From: Streptomyces albus subsp. chlorinus
Lineage (GTDB): Bacteria; Actinomycetota; Actinomycetes; Streptomycetales; Streptomycetaceae
Direction: 5' to 3'
Assembly (NCBI RefSeq): GCF_013302895.1
Contig: NZ_VJOK01000001.1
Span: 123,619-187,618, forward strand
Length of the DNA: 64,000 nucleotides
Of this stretch, positions 17,299 to 25,395 are shown piece by piece. Within the stretch, counting starts at the first letter, position 1; the number at the start of each line of letters is the position of its first letter. A program made the translations under genes and the position numbers. The notes under the pieces were generated by a model. It was not told where the DNA came from. It saw nothing but the letters and a program-made list of their open reading frames with translations, and searched no databases.

Positions 17299-17715
17299 TC
17301 AGCCTGCGTTGAACGCCTCGTCGACGGTCAACGTGTCCTCGTACAGGTGCATGCGGACGATCCGGCCGTCCTCGACCACCAGGTGCATGGCCGCGGGTGT
17401 GGTGAACTCCTTCCCCGTGGCCACAGCGGTGTGCGTCCAGACCGCCAGCAGCACCACGTCACCACCGTCGACGATGACGCGGTCCAGCGCGACCTTGCTC
17501 CTGCCGGGCGCGAAGTGCGGCCACATCGTGGTGAAGTACGGCGCGACCTCCTCCCGGCGGGTACGGCGCCCGGTCCAGGGCAGCGCGTCACTGCCGGGGA
17601 CGTACCAGTCGATCTCCTCGGCGAACAGTTCCTGGATACCGTCAGGGTCCTGCCCACCGAGGCGCTCCACGAACTTCTCGGCCACGGTCCGCGAGGTCTG
17701 TGCATCTGTTGCCAT
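17299..17715 (-). CDS. SnoaL-like/NTF2-fold protein
   Basis: 138-residue soluble alpha+beta protein: VAEKFVERLGGQDPDGIQELFAEEIDWYVPGS, RTRREEVAPYFTTMWPHF and VVEDGRIVRMHLYEDTLTVDEAF follow the ketosteroid-isomerase-like pattern. Members are cyclases, isomerases or ligand-binding proteins; no catalytic pair can be assigned here. The ATG at 17713-17715 has ribosome site AGAAGGG, part of a purine-rich leader with three AAGAAGG-type motifs (17727-17755). It lies beside an SDR and a reductase remnant, suggesting an old small-molecule redox group. Confidence 0.82.
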   Translation of the reverse strand: MATDAQTSRTVAEKFVERLGGQDPDGIQELFAEEIDWYVPGSDALPWTGRRTRREEVAPYFTTMWPHFAPGRSKVALDRVIVDGGDVVLLAVWTHTAVATGKEFTTPAAMHLVVEDGRIVRMHLYEDTLTVDEAFNAG

Positions 17716-17788
17716 CGTGCTTACCCTTCTAACCCTTCTTGCCTTCTTATCCTTTATCTCTTCGTTTGCCCCAGGTATCGGTCGCATC

Positions 17789-18060
17789 TCAGCCCTGGAA
17801 CAGGAAGTGCTCGAAGCTCAGCGGCCCGCCGAGCCGCATGAGCGCCCTGCCTTCGCACAGCGCGCCAAGGTCGACCGGCGCACCAAGCTCGACCGGCGCG
17901 AAACCGCATTCGGTCAGCAGCCGCGCGAAGGGGTCTCGGCGCCCTCCTCGTCACCGGCGAAGAACGCGACCTGGTTGCCGTTCCTCCCGCCGGGGGCGGG
18001 AGGAATGTAGGTGGCGAACGGGGAGGCTCTGACACGCACTCCGATCTCGCCGACCCGCGT
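17789..18060 (-). pseudogene. F420/NADP-binding oxidoreductase remnant (C-terminal part)
   Basis: Only the end of an NADPH-dependent F420-reductase-like protein remains: PPAPGGRNGNQVAFFAGDEE in one frame, then DPFARLLTECGFAPVELG and a final LGGPLSFEHFLFQG-stop after a frame change near 17925. The Rossmann GxGxxG half is missing. It sits between the SnoaL and SDR genes on the same strand, so a deletion probably removed most of the gene. Confidence 0.6.
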
Positions 18061-18099
18061 CCTGGAGCGCCGAACGCGTCGGCGTCGCAGGTTTGACGC

Positions 18100-18852
18100 C
18101 TAAAGCTGTGTGGCGCCGCCGTCGACGAACAGTTCCGCACCGGTGGTGAAACTGCTGTGGTCGCCGGCCAGGTAGAGGGCGGTGGCGGCGACTTCCTCGG
18201 GACGCCCGGCGCGGCCGAGCGGGGTCGGCGGGGCGGGCTCGACCGCGCTGGGCCGATCACCGTGCGGAAAAGCGGCGAGCAGCTCTTCCAGGCCCGGGGT
18301 CTCGACAGGGCCGGGGGTGAGGGCGTTGACGCGGATTCCGCGGCCGACCAGTTCGGCGGCCCAGGTGCGGGCGAGGCTGCGGATCGCGGCCTTGGTCGCG
18401 GCGTAGACGCCCAGGCCCGGGGTGGCCCGCAGGGCCGAGCTGGAGGAGAGCAGTATCACCGAGGCGCCGGCCGTCAGCAGCGGCAGTGCCTTTTGGACGG
18501 TGAAGACCGTTCCCTTGAGGTTGATCGAGGTGGTGCGGTCGTACTCCTCCTCGGTGATCGCGCCGAGCGGGCTGTACTCCCCGACCCCGGCGTTGGCCAC
18601 CACGGCGTCCAGGCGACCGCTGCGGTTCGTGATCTCGGCGAAGAGCCGGTCGAGGTCGCCGAGGTCCGAGACATCACCCTGGACGGCGATGCTCCGGGCG
18701 CCGACCTGCGCGACGGCGGCGTCCAGCTCGGCCTTGCGGCGGCCGGTGAGGTAGACGGTCGCACCCTCGGCGGCGAACCGGCGGGCGATCGCCAGGCCGA
18801 TGCCGCTGGAGGCGCCGGTGACGAGGGCGGTCTTGTCGTTCAGCTGTCCCAT
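18100..18852 (-). CDS. Short-chain dehydrogenase/reductase
   Basis: 250-residue classical SDR. The cofactor motif TGASSGIG is at residues 13-20, NAG follows in VVANAGVGEY, the catalytic Ser is in LLSSSSAL, YAATK supplies Tyr and Lys, and LTPGPVETPG is the usual C-terminal loop. The ending TTGAELFVDGGATQL is typical. A palindrome GTAAC-N7-GTTAC lies 20 bases upstream of the ATG and recurs in front of the Rrf2 gene upstream on the same strand, so it is probably Rrf2-controlled. Confidence 0.92.
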   Translation of the reverse strand: MGQLNDKTALVTGASSGIGLAIARRFAAEGATVYLTGRRKAELDAAVAQVGARSIAVQGDVSDLGDLDRLFAEITNRSGRLDAVVANAGVGEYSPLGAITEEEYDRTTSINLKGTVFTVQKALPLLTAGASVILLSSSSALRATPGLGVYAATKAAIRSLARTWAAELVGRGIRVNALTPGPVETPGLEELLAAFPHGDRPSAVEPAPPTPLGRAGRPEEVAATALYLAGDHSSFTTGAELFVDGGATQL

Positions 18853-18871
18853 GAGTTTCTCCAGCCTTGAT

Positions 18872-18888
18872 GTAACCATTTTCGTTAC
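18872..18888. promoter_or_regulatory. Rrf2-type operator upstream of SDR
   Basis: GTAACCATTTTCGTTAC: 5-bp inverted arms with a 7-bp centre. The same architecture occurs at 19409-19425 upstream of the Rrf2 regulator. Confidence 0.7.
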
Positions 18889-18940
18889 GACAGTGATGTG
18901 GGCGCGACCCCCTTCGCTCCAGGGAGCCAACGGTCGGAGG

Positions 18941-19372
18941 TCAGGCGGCTTTCAGGATGTCCCGCAGTACGTCCTCCAGCGTGGTCCTGGCCAGCTCCCT
19001 GCGCAGGGCGGCCTCCACTTTGTCGTACACGGCACTCATCGCCGGCCCGATGCCATGGCCCACGACGCACTCGGGGTCCGGGGTCGCGGGGTGCAGGGCG
19101 AAGACCGGTCCGGGCTCGATCGCCTGGTAGACGTCGAGCAGGGTGATCTCCGCCAGATCCCGCACGAGCATCCAACCCGCCCCCGCGCCGCGCCGCGAAT
19201 CGGCCAGCCCCGCCTTGCGCAGCTCGCCCAGCAGGCGGCGGATCACCACCGGGTTGGTGTTGGCGCTCGTGGCGATCTGCTCGGAAGTGGCGACCTCGTG
19301 ACCGCGCCGCTGATACAGCCCGATCCATGTCAGGGCGTGCGCCGCAATGGTCAGCCTGCTGTTGGCACTCAT
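18941..19372 (-). CDS. Rrf2-family transcriptional regulator
   Basis: 143 residues. The winged HTH is RLTIAAHALTWIGL, EVATSEQIATSANTNPVVIRRLLGELRKAGLADSRRGAGAGW, followed by AEITLLDVYQAIEPGPVFAL. Only one Cys (PECVVG) is present, so a three-Cys iron-sulfur cluster is unlikely; a redox-sensing or cofactor-free subtype of the YwnA kind is more probable. It is upstream of and co-directional with the SDR. Its own promoter carries the same palindrome as the SDR promoter. Confidence 0.88.
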   Translation of the reverse strand: MSANSRLTIAAHALTWIGLYQRRGHEVATSEQIATSANTNPVVIRRLLGELRKAGLADSRRGAGAGWMLVRDLAEITLLDVYQAIEPGPVFALHPATPDPECVVGHGIGPAMSAVYDKVEAALRRELARTTLEDVLRDILKAA

Positions 19373-19408
19373 ATCGGACTCCACCTCCTCACTTCTCCGC
19401 GCCCTGTT

Positions 19409-19425
19409 GTAACAGTAATCGTTAC
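19409..19425. promoter_or_regulatory. Rrf2-type operator upstream of the Rrf2 gene
   Basis: GTAACAGTAATCGTTAC, matching the site upstream of the SDR in both arms and spacing. It lies 37 bases upstream of the Rrf2 ATG. Confidence 0.7.
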
Positions 19426-19825
19426 GATGACATCGGGCAAGCTCCGCGGTGCTGGCCGGGCCTGTCCGGCCTCGTCGCAGAGCACACCACCCTGCACCTC
19501 CCGTGGTTCCCCCGCCCCGGTGGCCGACGACCTCGTCGCTCTGCTCGTACACCCCCACGGCCGGCAGCTCCTGGTCCGGACCGTGCCGATACGGTGTCCG
19601 CGAAACCACCACCCCGCAGGCGCGGAAACCGGGAACCGTGCCTGCTGAAGGCCCGAGCCTGATGAGGCAACGCATCGCAGCCGCTCTGGTTCACCTGGCG
19701 CAGTCGGCCGCTCGCAGGTAGCGCGCCATGCGCCCGCCCACCTCGTACTCCTCACAGGCGCGGCGGGCTCGCGACCGCGGGCCACGCATCGGCCGCTCGC
19801 ACGAGACCACCGAAAGGACCCGCTG
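19426..19825. other. Intergenic stretch, no gene seen
   Basis: 400 bases with no frame that can be defended as coding on either strand. It probably contains the promoter of the Rrf2 gene at its left end. Confidence 0.5.
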
Positions 19826-20163
19826 ATGAGCCGTTCCAAGGCGAGCCCGAAGACGAACGCCAAGCAGGCCGCCGCCGTCGTAGCCCTGTGCGGGTTCATC
19901 GCAGTGTCGCTGTGACTCGGTGACGAGCTGTGGGGTCTGGCCGCGTACTGGCCGGCTGACGGCATCGGATGCGGCGTCACCGTCGGCGTACTTCTGCCGA
20001 TCACCCTCACGGCAGCCAAGCGCTCCTTCCGCCGGGTCACATCGGCGGAGGCCAGGTACATCCTCCGATGGGCCGTGGTCGGCAGCCTGTACGCGGCTGT
20101 GGCCATGGTGAGCGCGATGGCCGTCTCTCGTGCGATCCCCGGAAAGAGTTCCTCGAATCCCTG
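19826..20163 (+). pseudogene. Small two-TM membrane protein with an in-frame TGA
   Basis: ATG at 19826 with ribosome site AAAGGA opens MSRSKASPKTNAKQAAAVVALCGF, a short basic N-terminus and hydrophobic stretch. A TGA at codon 30 (19913-19915) interrupts it. The same frame continues with good coding bias (LGDELWGLAAYWPADGIG, GVLLPITLTAAKRSFRR, WAVVGSLYAAVAMVSAMAVS). If read through, it would be a ~110-residue membrane protein. The TGA may be a nonsense mutation or error (TGG to TGA). The 3' limit is uncertain. Confidence 0.5.
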
Positions 20164-20669
20164 CGTCCATGGGTGGCAGCCATGCTGGGTGAACCACAGG
20201 GTGGATAGTCTCCTCGGGTTGTCGCCCGTCGAACAGCGGGCGGGAGCCTCATGGAACGGGGGAGGGAGAAGCGTGGCGGAGACGGTGCGGACACCTCAGC
20301 GCGACACCTTGCTCGTGCCCTCGCCCGTGCCCTCGCCCGTGTCCTCGCCTGTGCCGCCTCGTGTTCCTGGGAAGGGGCGGTTCTGGCGGGCAGCAACTCG
20401 GCAACCTCCCGCCCCGGGCTGTGGGACGGGGCCGTTGAGCGGGGGTGAGAGCGGGCTGGTCACGAGTGAGTGCGGGGGCGGGCCGCCGCTTTTTCGTCCG
20501 TTCCCTGCACCCGGACGGCTCCCGGGCCCGAGCCCGCCGCCCCGGATATGTGACGCGGATTCACCAGTCCCCCAACTTCGTTTTCTCCCCTGTCGGTTGT
20601 CGGCAGGTGGACAGGTGGAAAGGTCAGGGCCACGCGAATGGCCGGGGAAGACCACAGAGGAAGCGCGAT
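20164..20669. other. Intergenic stretch with a 12-bp tandem repeat
   Basis: About 500 bases without a supported gene. At about 20310-20356 there are four imperfect copies of a 12-bp unit CTCGCCCGTGCC. No start with ribosome site before 20670. Confidence 0.5.
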
Positions 20670-22043
20670 ATGAACGACAAGCCGGAGGAATCCGAGACCG
20701 AAGCTGCCGGTCACGAGCCCAAAAGGCCGTATGTCTCTGCGTCCGGGGCCTGCGAACCGCAGGACCGGAACCTGAACGTGAACCTGAACCACGAACCGCA
20801 TGCTCCCGAAGCGTCAGCCCGCGAGCCGCGGAATACCGATCCGTCCACCTTCGCCGCCCAGCCTTCCGCCCCAAAGTCTCCCGGACGCCTGCGCCGGACC
20901 GCCCGCAGCCGAGGCGGCACCGCTGTCATCGGCGCGCTTGTCGGGGCGCTGCTCGGCACCGGCATCATGAGCTGGCGCGCCGGTGAACTGCCGTTTCTGG
21001 CACGGGACATGTGCTGGGGCTCGCTCTCGCCCGAAGTCGCGGGGGCGCTGTTCTCCGACACGGATGTCCGCAGTCAGGAGTTGCCGCTGCGCCGGGCAAC
21101 GGTGGACCAGATGCACACGGAGTGCAGCATGCAGGGGTTCGGCTCCGATGAGCTGGAGTCGGAGGTCACCGCTTCGGTGCGGACGCTGGGCCGGCTCAAG
21201 GGCGCGCAGGCGTGGGACTGGTCGAGGCAGTACCTCTCCTCCCGTATGACTCCGCTGGGCGGCGGGATCACCGGCATGGCGTCCTCCCAGCGCGCCTGGG
21301 TGGCGCTGCCGACCAGCTGCCATGAACGGACCTACGAGCCGGGTGAGAAGCCGCCGTTGCGGGTGGTCACGCTCGCCTCGGGGGCGTCCGACCCCTCCTA
21401 CGTGAACGAGGTCGATGCGCGGCGGGGCCTCGACGCGATGTCGCGCGCGATCGTGCGGCTGGTCAACGGGGTCATGAAAAGGTATGGCTGCGAGAACCGG
21501 TATCCCGACCCGCCGAGGCTGCCCGGCCCGCCGGAGGGGAAGAGCGTCACGCCAGTGGACAACGACCGGCTGTGCGGCCTCCGGGGCGTGGAACTGCCCC
21601 GCTGGGCCCGCGGGGAGGACGTGTCCGCGGCGCGCACGACACCGGGTACGAAGCCGGACGGGCCCATCCCGGGCAGGGTCCGCTCGTGTGACGTGGGGCG
21701 GCCTTTCGGTCTGAACAGGATCCGGCTGACGACCGTGGCGGATCCGCGACTCGCGCGCCTCGTCGCCCGTGTACTCGGAGAGCGCGCCGACCCTCTCGGC
21801 GGCGACGGCAAGGGCGCCCACGCGGGCGGCCTCAGCGTCTACACGGCGGACTGCCGACGGGGCCGGGCCGCGTTCGTGGCGTGGGAGAAGGAGCCCGCGG
21901 AGGGGGACGACGCGCCCCGGGACCGCCGATCGCTGGGTCTCGCCGTGCTTCCCTCGTACGTCAAGGCCGAGGCGAGGCACGTCGGCTGCGGCGAGGTGAA
22001 CGTGACGGTGCCGGCGGAGGGAAGGGGTGTGCGGCACGGCTGA
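20670..22043 (+). CDS. Single-pass membrane protein of unknown function
   Basis: 457 residues. A charged cytoplasmic N-terminus of ~95 residues (with the unusual NLNVNLNHEP) precedes one TM helix, GGTAVIGALVGALLGTGIMS, at about residues 88-107. A large extracellular part of ~350 residues follows with several Cys (ARDMCWGSL, TECSM, TSCHE, YGCENR, RLCGLRG, RSCDV, TADCRRG, HVGCGEV), which suggests disulfides. The ATG at 20670 has ribosome site AGAGGAA. I do not recognise a named domain. Similar Cys-rich ectodomain proteins are common in streptomycetes. Confidence 0.78.
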   Translation: MNDKPEESETEAAGHEPKRPYVSASGACEPQDRNLNVNLNHEPHAPEASAREPRNTDPSTFAAQPSAPKSPGRLRRTARSRGGTAVIGALVGALLGTGIMSWRAGELPFLARDMCWGSLSPEVAGALFSDTDVRSQELPLRRATVDQMHTECSMQGFGSDELESEVTASVRTLGRLKGAQAWDWSRQYLSSRMTPLGGGITGMASSQRAWVALPTSCHERTYEPGEKPPLRVVTLASGASDPSYVNEVDARRGLDAMSRAIVRLVNGVMKRYGCENRYPDPPRLPGPPEGKSVTPVDNDRLCGLRGVELPRWARGEDVSAARTTPGTKPDGPIPGRVRSCDVGRPFGLNRIRLTTVADPRLARLVARVLGERADPLGGDGKGAHAGGLSVYTADCRRGRAAFVAWEKEPAEGDDAPRDRRSLGLAVLPSYVKAEARHVGCGEVNVTVPAEGRGVRHG

Positions 22044-22118
22044 AAGCACCGTGGTCGGAGGAGGAGCGTCGTTCGAAGCCCCCGCGCGCGGGCGTCTGAT
22101 CGCCGAGGCCAGGTGGGG

Positions 22119-23351
22119 TCAGGTGGGGACCTTTTTCCACCGCACCGGACGGCGGTCCTGCTCGCGTTGCAGGGCGCGGAAGTCGTCGAAGAACCCGTAG
22201 GAGCGGGCCGGCAGGCCGTCACGGGACGGTTCGACGGTGCGGTTGGAGTAGAGGCTGTTGAGCAGCCAGGGCTGTTTGCGGGGGCCGAAGTCCTCGGTCA
22301 TGGCGGCGGCCTGGCTGACCCCGTACGTGGCCACGGCGAGGCGGCCGGTGCGGCGGAACGCACGCACCTGATTGCGCAAGAAGTGCTGGTGGCTCTCGAA
22401 CCAGGGGCTCATGGAGAGGAAGTCCCGCCACTTCCCCGCCGGCATCGGCTGCTCGATCGCGTCCCTGATCAGCTTCCACACCGGGGTGTCCTGCGGTATA
22501 CGGTATTTTCGCGCGAACCCGGCGGGAACGGGGTCGCTCAGGTGCTGCTCCCACAGCTGCACCAAGGAGAACTCCGTCACGAGGAACTTCTGGTCCTTGC
22601 GGAGCCGGGGAAGGATGTAGTCGAGATACGCCTGCGCGCCCTGCGGTGAGGACACGTGCGGGTGGATGTCCACGCCCTCGATCTGCGGAGTGGCGCGGAC
22701 GAAGGACAGCCAGCGCCCGGTGGCCTCTGTGCGCTTGTCCGGCTGGTCGAGGTGGTTGAGCGCCCCCATGTACAGCCGGGTACGGCAGCCCTTGGGGAAA
22801 TGTTTCTCGCGGTAGGCGATGACATGTGTGGCCACCTTCTCGTAGAAGGAGTTGAGCGCGCCCGAGCGGCGGTCCTCCGGCAGGCTTTCGATGAACGGCT
22901 CGTTGCCGATGGCCAGGACGTCGACGCTGTCCAGGACGGATTCCAGCACCTTGTCGACCCGGGAGAGCTGCACCGCCATCGCGGCGCTGCCCGGCTCCGG
23001 TATCGAGCGGTGGTTGAACGGGAACTTCAGCGACAGCACCGTGCCATAGCCGTCGCGATGGGCCGCCAGCAGTTTCTTGACCGCGGCTTGTTCGGCAACC
23101 TCGTCCGGCAGCTCGCGCAGTGGGACGAAACCACGCAGCCAGCACGCGGAGAGGTCGCGCAGCTCATTGAAAGTGACGCTGTCGGCGTCTTCATTGAAGT
23201 TCGCGCCCAGCGCCCCCTCAGGCCCGTCAACCGGGCGCGAGCCCTCGGAGGGACCGACATCGTGGCCGTCCGGTCCGCTCGAGCATCCCGCGGCGAGCAG
23301 TACCGCACCAGAGGCGCCCAGTATCCCCCGCCGTGACCAACCTTTCCTCAC
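22119..23351 (-). CDS. Tat-type lipoprotein with glycoside-hydrolase-like (TIM-barrel) fold
   Basis: 410 residues. The signal MRKGWSRRGILGASGAVLLAAGC has a twin-arginine-like RRG and lipobox LAAGC, placing the lipidated Cys at residue 23. The body reads like a clan-A glycosidase barrel: GANFNED, LSLKFPFN, DVLAIGNEPF with the NEP motif of the acid/base Glu (about residue 150), GVDIHPH, and LVTEFSL with a candidate nucleophile Glu (about residue 260). It would act on the outer membrane face, perhaps on a glycan. The family is not assigned and the catalytic roles are inferred from position. Confidence 0.75.
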   Translation of the reverse strand: MRKGWSRRGILGASGAVLLAAGCSSGPDGHDVGPSEGSRPVDGPEGALGANFNEDADSVTFNELRDLSACWLRGFVPLRELPDEVAEQAAVKKLLAAHRDGYGTVLSLKFPFNHRSIPEPGSAAMAVQLSRVDKVLESVLDSVDVLAIGNEPFIESLPEDRRSGALNSFYEKVATHVIAYREKHFPKGCRTRLYMGALNHLDQPDKRTEATGRWLSFVRATPQIEGVDIHPHVSSPQGAQAYLDYILPRLRKDQKFLVTEFSLVQLWEQHLSDPVPAGFARKYRIPQDTPVWKLIRDAIEQPMPAGKWRDFLSMSPWFESHQHFLRNQVRAFRRTGRLAVATYGVSQAAAMTEDFGPRKQPWLLNSLYSNRTVEPSRDGLPARSYGFFDDFRALQREQDRRPVRWKKVPT

Positions 23352-23511
23352 CTGAGACTCCTAGCACTCGATCATGTACACCCCGCCCCCTACCCGGCAG
23401 CCGACCGGCGAGTCCAGGTTTGCCCGGAACGTTGTGCCCACCGGTCCGGCCGTTGATGCCGCCGTGGACCGACTGAGCGGAAAGGTCGTTGACTTCGGGA
23501 ACACGAGGAGG

Positions 23512-23530
23512 TTAGGTAAGCCTTACCGAA
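23512..23530. promoter_or_regulatory. Iron box (DmdR/IdeR-type)
   Basis: TTAGGTAAGCCTTACCGAA matches the 19-bp consensus TTAGGTTAGGCTAACCTAA at 15 positions. It lies 33 bases upstream of the GTG start of a membrane protein gene, where a repressor would block the promoter. Confidence 0.65.
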
Positions 23531-23562
23531 GATTGGGTGGGGAGAGTGTCGGGAGGGCCGGT

Positions 23563-24078
23563 GTGCGGTGGTCGGCGGTGGTGGGTTACGGCGTGGGATA
23601 CGGGCTGGTGCTCAGCCTGTTCTTCACGGCGGCGGTCTTCGCTGGCGCGGCCGCCAGCAGGGATTTCTTGCTGGACGACTACCCGCCCGCGATCCAGCGC
23701 CGGTACGGCAAACCCAAGAGCGCCCGCGGACGCCGGGTGGCGACCCTCTTCGGCGTGTTCGTCTGGGGCGTCTGCGGCCTGCCGCTGATGACCGCCGCCA
23801 TGATCGGACTGGACGGCGCACTGGCCGACGGCCTGGAATTCCTGCCCGCGGCGGTCTGCGCAGCACTCGTCTTCGCCACCCTGACCGCCTGGGACCTGGT
23901 CGTCCTCGACTGGATGGTCCTCGCCGGGCTGCGCCCCCGCCTGCTGGTCCTGCCCGGCACCGAGGGCATGGCGGAATACCGCGACCTGCGGTTCCACCTG
24001 AACGCTGCCCTCAAGGGCAGCCCGGTCATCCTCGTCGTGGGCCTGCTCACGGGAGGCATCGCCGCCCTGGTCCGCTGA
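23563..24078 (+). CDS. Predicted iron-regulated membrane protein, unknown function
   Basis: 171 residues from GTG 23563, chosen because of the ribosome site GGGAGGG at 23551 and because the upstream in-frame ATG would place the iron box inside the gene. Four TM segments: GYGVGYGLVLSLFFTAAVFA, VATLFGVFVWGVCGLPLM, AAVCAALVFATLTAWDLVVL and SPVILVVGLLTGGIAALV. A conserved-looking loop DDYPPAIQRRYG follows TM1. Membrane location with iron-dependent repression suggests a role in low-iron physiology, but no transporter family is recognised. Confidence 0.75.
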   Translation: MRWSAVVGYGVGYGLVLSLFFTAAVFAGAAASRDFLLDDYPPAIQRRYGKPKSARGRRVATLFGVFVWGVCGLPLMTAAMIGLDGALADGLEFLPAAVCAALVFATLTAWDLVVLDWMVLAGLRPRLLVLPGTEGMAEYRDLRFHLNAALKGSPVILVVGLLTGGIAALVR

Positions 24079-24205
24079 CAGTGTGCGACCGGGTCGAGCA
24101 GGACTCCGATGAGTCCTCCATGACGTGGAACCGCCGTATCCACGTCTTCATTCCCGCAGGATTCCGGGTCACTGGACGTTGATCGATCGAACGCTGCATG
24201 CGTCT

Positions 24206-24234
24206 GCCCTCGTCCGTCCTGAACAGACGAGGGC
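24206..24234. terminator. Convergent terminator hairpin
   Basis: Perfect 9-bp stem GCCCTCGTC / GACGAGGGC with an 11-base loop between convergent genes ending at 24078 and 24278. Confidence 0.75.
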
Positions 24235-24277
24235 CCGTCCTCAAACGCTCCTCCCCCAGAGCAGACACACACCAGGG

Positions 24278-24724
24278 TCAACGTGTGAAGGAGACCCGGT
24301 GCTCCCTGAGGCTGCAATTGGAGTTGTAGACCTGCACAAATCTGTTGTCGATGTTGCCACCCCAGTTCACGCAGTATCCCTTGCCTCTGAGGTAGGCCGG
24401 CCCCGCGTGTGAGGTGTACTGACCGCTGTCCTGAGCCGCGCTTCCGGTGTCGGGGACTTCGAGCCACACGGACATGCTCACCGCCCGGCCGGGTTTTTGG
24501 CGGATCGTCGCGACGCAGTTCATGCCGTTGGAAGAGTTGTAGGTCAGATAGACGGTTCCCAACGACCGCACGGGCATCGAGTTCACCGTCTTGTAGCTTT
24601 TTCCGCAGACGCCCTGTGGTGTGACGCCGGGGGCAGCGAAGGCGGGTGCCGCCACGGCGGTTGTGAACCCCGCCAACAGACCTGCTAACGCCGTAAGGGC
24701 CAAGGCAGAACGTGTGGACCCCAC
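24278..24724 (-). CDS. Small secreted Cys-containing protein
   Basis: 148 residues with a Sec signal peptide (STRSALALTALAGLLAGFTTAVAAPAFA) and an Ala-x-Ala cleavage site near residue 30. The mature ~118 residues contain four Cys (GVCGKS, MNCVAT, GYCVNW, SNCSLR), enough for two disulfides, and a spore-associated-protein-like pattern SLGTVYLTYNSSNGMNCV. Predicted extracellular. Function unknown; small proteins of this type are frequent in streptomycete secretomes. Confidence 0.82.
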   Translation of the reverse strand: MGSTRSALALTALAGLLAGFTTAVAAPAFAAPGVTPQGVCGKSYKTVNSMPVRSLGTVYLTYNSSNGMNCVATIRQKPGRAVSMSVWLEVPDTGSAAQDSGQYTSHAGPAYLRGKGYCVNWGGNIDNRFVQVYNSNCSLREHRVSFTR

Positions 24725-25046
24725 TGCTTCTCCTCACTTGTCGACACCGCGAAACCTGAGGCTCCGAGTTCCGAACACGCGGGCCCCGTCGAGGCTCACC
24801 GCCAACTCGACGGCAGTGGCGTGAACTCCGACCGCTCTTGAGGGTTTCGTTTGGCAACCGACTGCATGCCCAGCGCATTGGAGCGAGAAACGAATTTCCG
24901 GCATACCGATCTTTCCATGAGATAAGTAATATTGTCCTTCCCGATCGGGTAGGCTGGGCACGATGCCGTCCGCGCGGGCGCAGCCGTGGCAGGCCGGCCC
25001 GCCCAGTCCGCGCGGCCCGACGGTGCACGCGCGCGCACGCCTTTCA
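24725..25046. other. Intergenic stretch with an A+T-rich segment
   Basis: No gene seen. Bases 24885-24945 are noticeably A+T-rich (for example GATAAGTAATATTG) against the G+C-rich background and could be a promoter or a transferred scrap. Confidence 0.45.
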
Positions 25047-25244
25047 CCACGATTTCGCGAGGGGCGACCGCGTCGACCACCCGGATCGTGCCGAGCAGAA
25101 CCAAGTGCCGCCGGTCTCCGTGTACATCCCCAGCCGCAGCCGCCGGCACAGTTCCGTGACGCCCCGCGGGATTCCCACAGCGCTGAGACTCCTGCCGTCC
25201 TCGGCCACGACGGCCAGGGAGGCCGACGAACCGCCGACGGCCAT
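25047..25244 (-). pseudogene. Possible GAF-type sensor domain remnant
   Basis: A short minus-strand frame reads AVGGSSASLAVVAEDGRSLSAVG and ELCRRLRLGMYTETGGTWF, which resembles the GAF-domain stretch of streptomycete sensor phosphatases (gaSLalvdedGrtL..). Frames change soon after and no start or full domain exists. Low-confidence relic. Confidence 0.3.
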
Positions 25245-25395
25245 GCTCGGACCACCGCAGGGTCACCTTCGCCCAGCCGTCAGGGAGATCGCCGCCGAGC
25301 ACTCCGCGATCTCGGCGCATACCTCGGCTTGCTCAGTGTCGCCCAGGGCACGTGGCGGCACGGTGTCGGCTGCAGCCGCGTGGAAGAGGCCGGTT

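Noticed and set aside
20310..20356. 12-bp tandem repeat as a CRISPR or iteron array
   Set aside because: Only about four adjacent imperfect units without spacers; too short and GC-simple.
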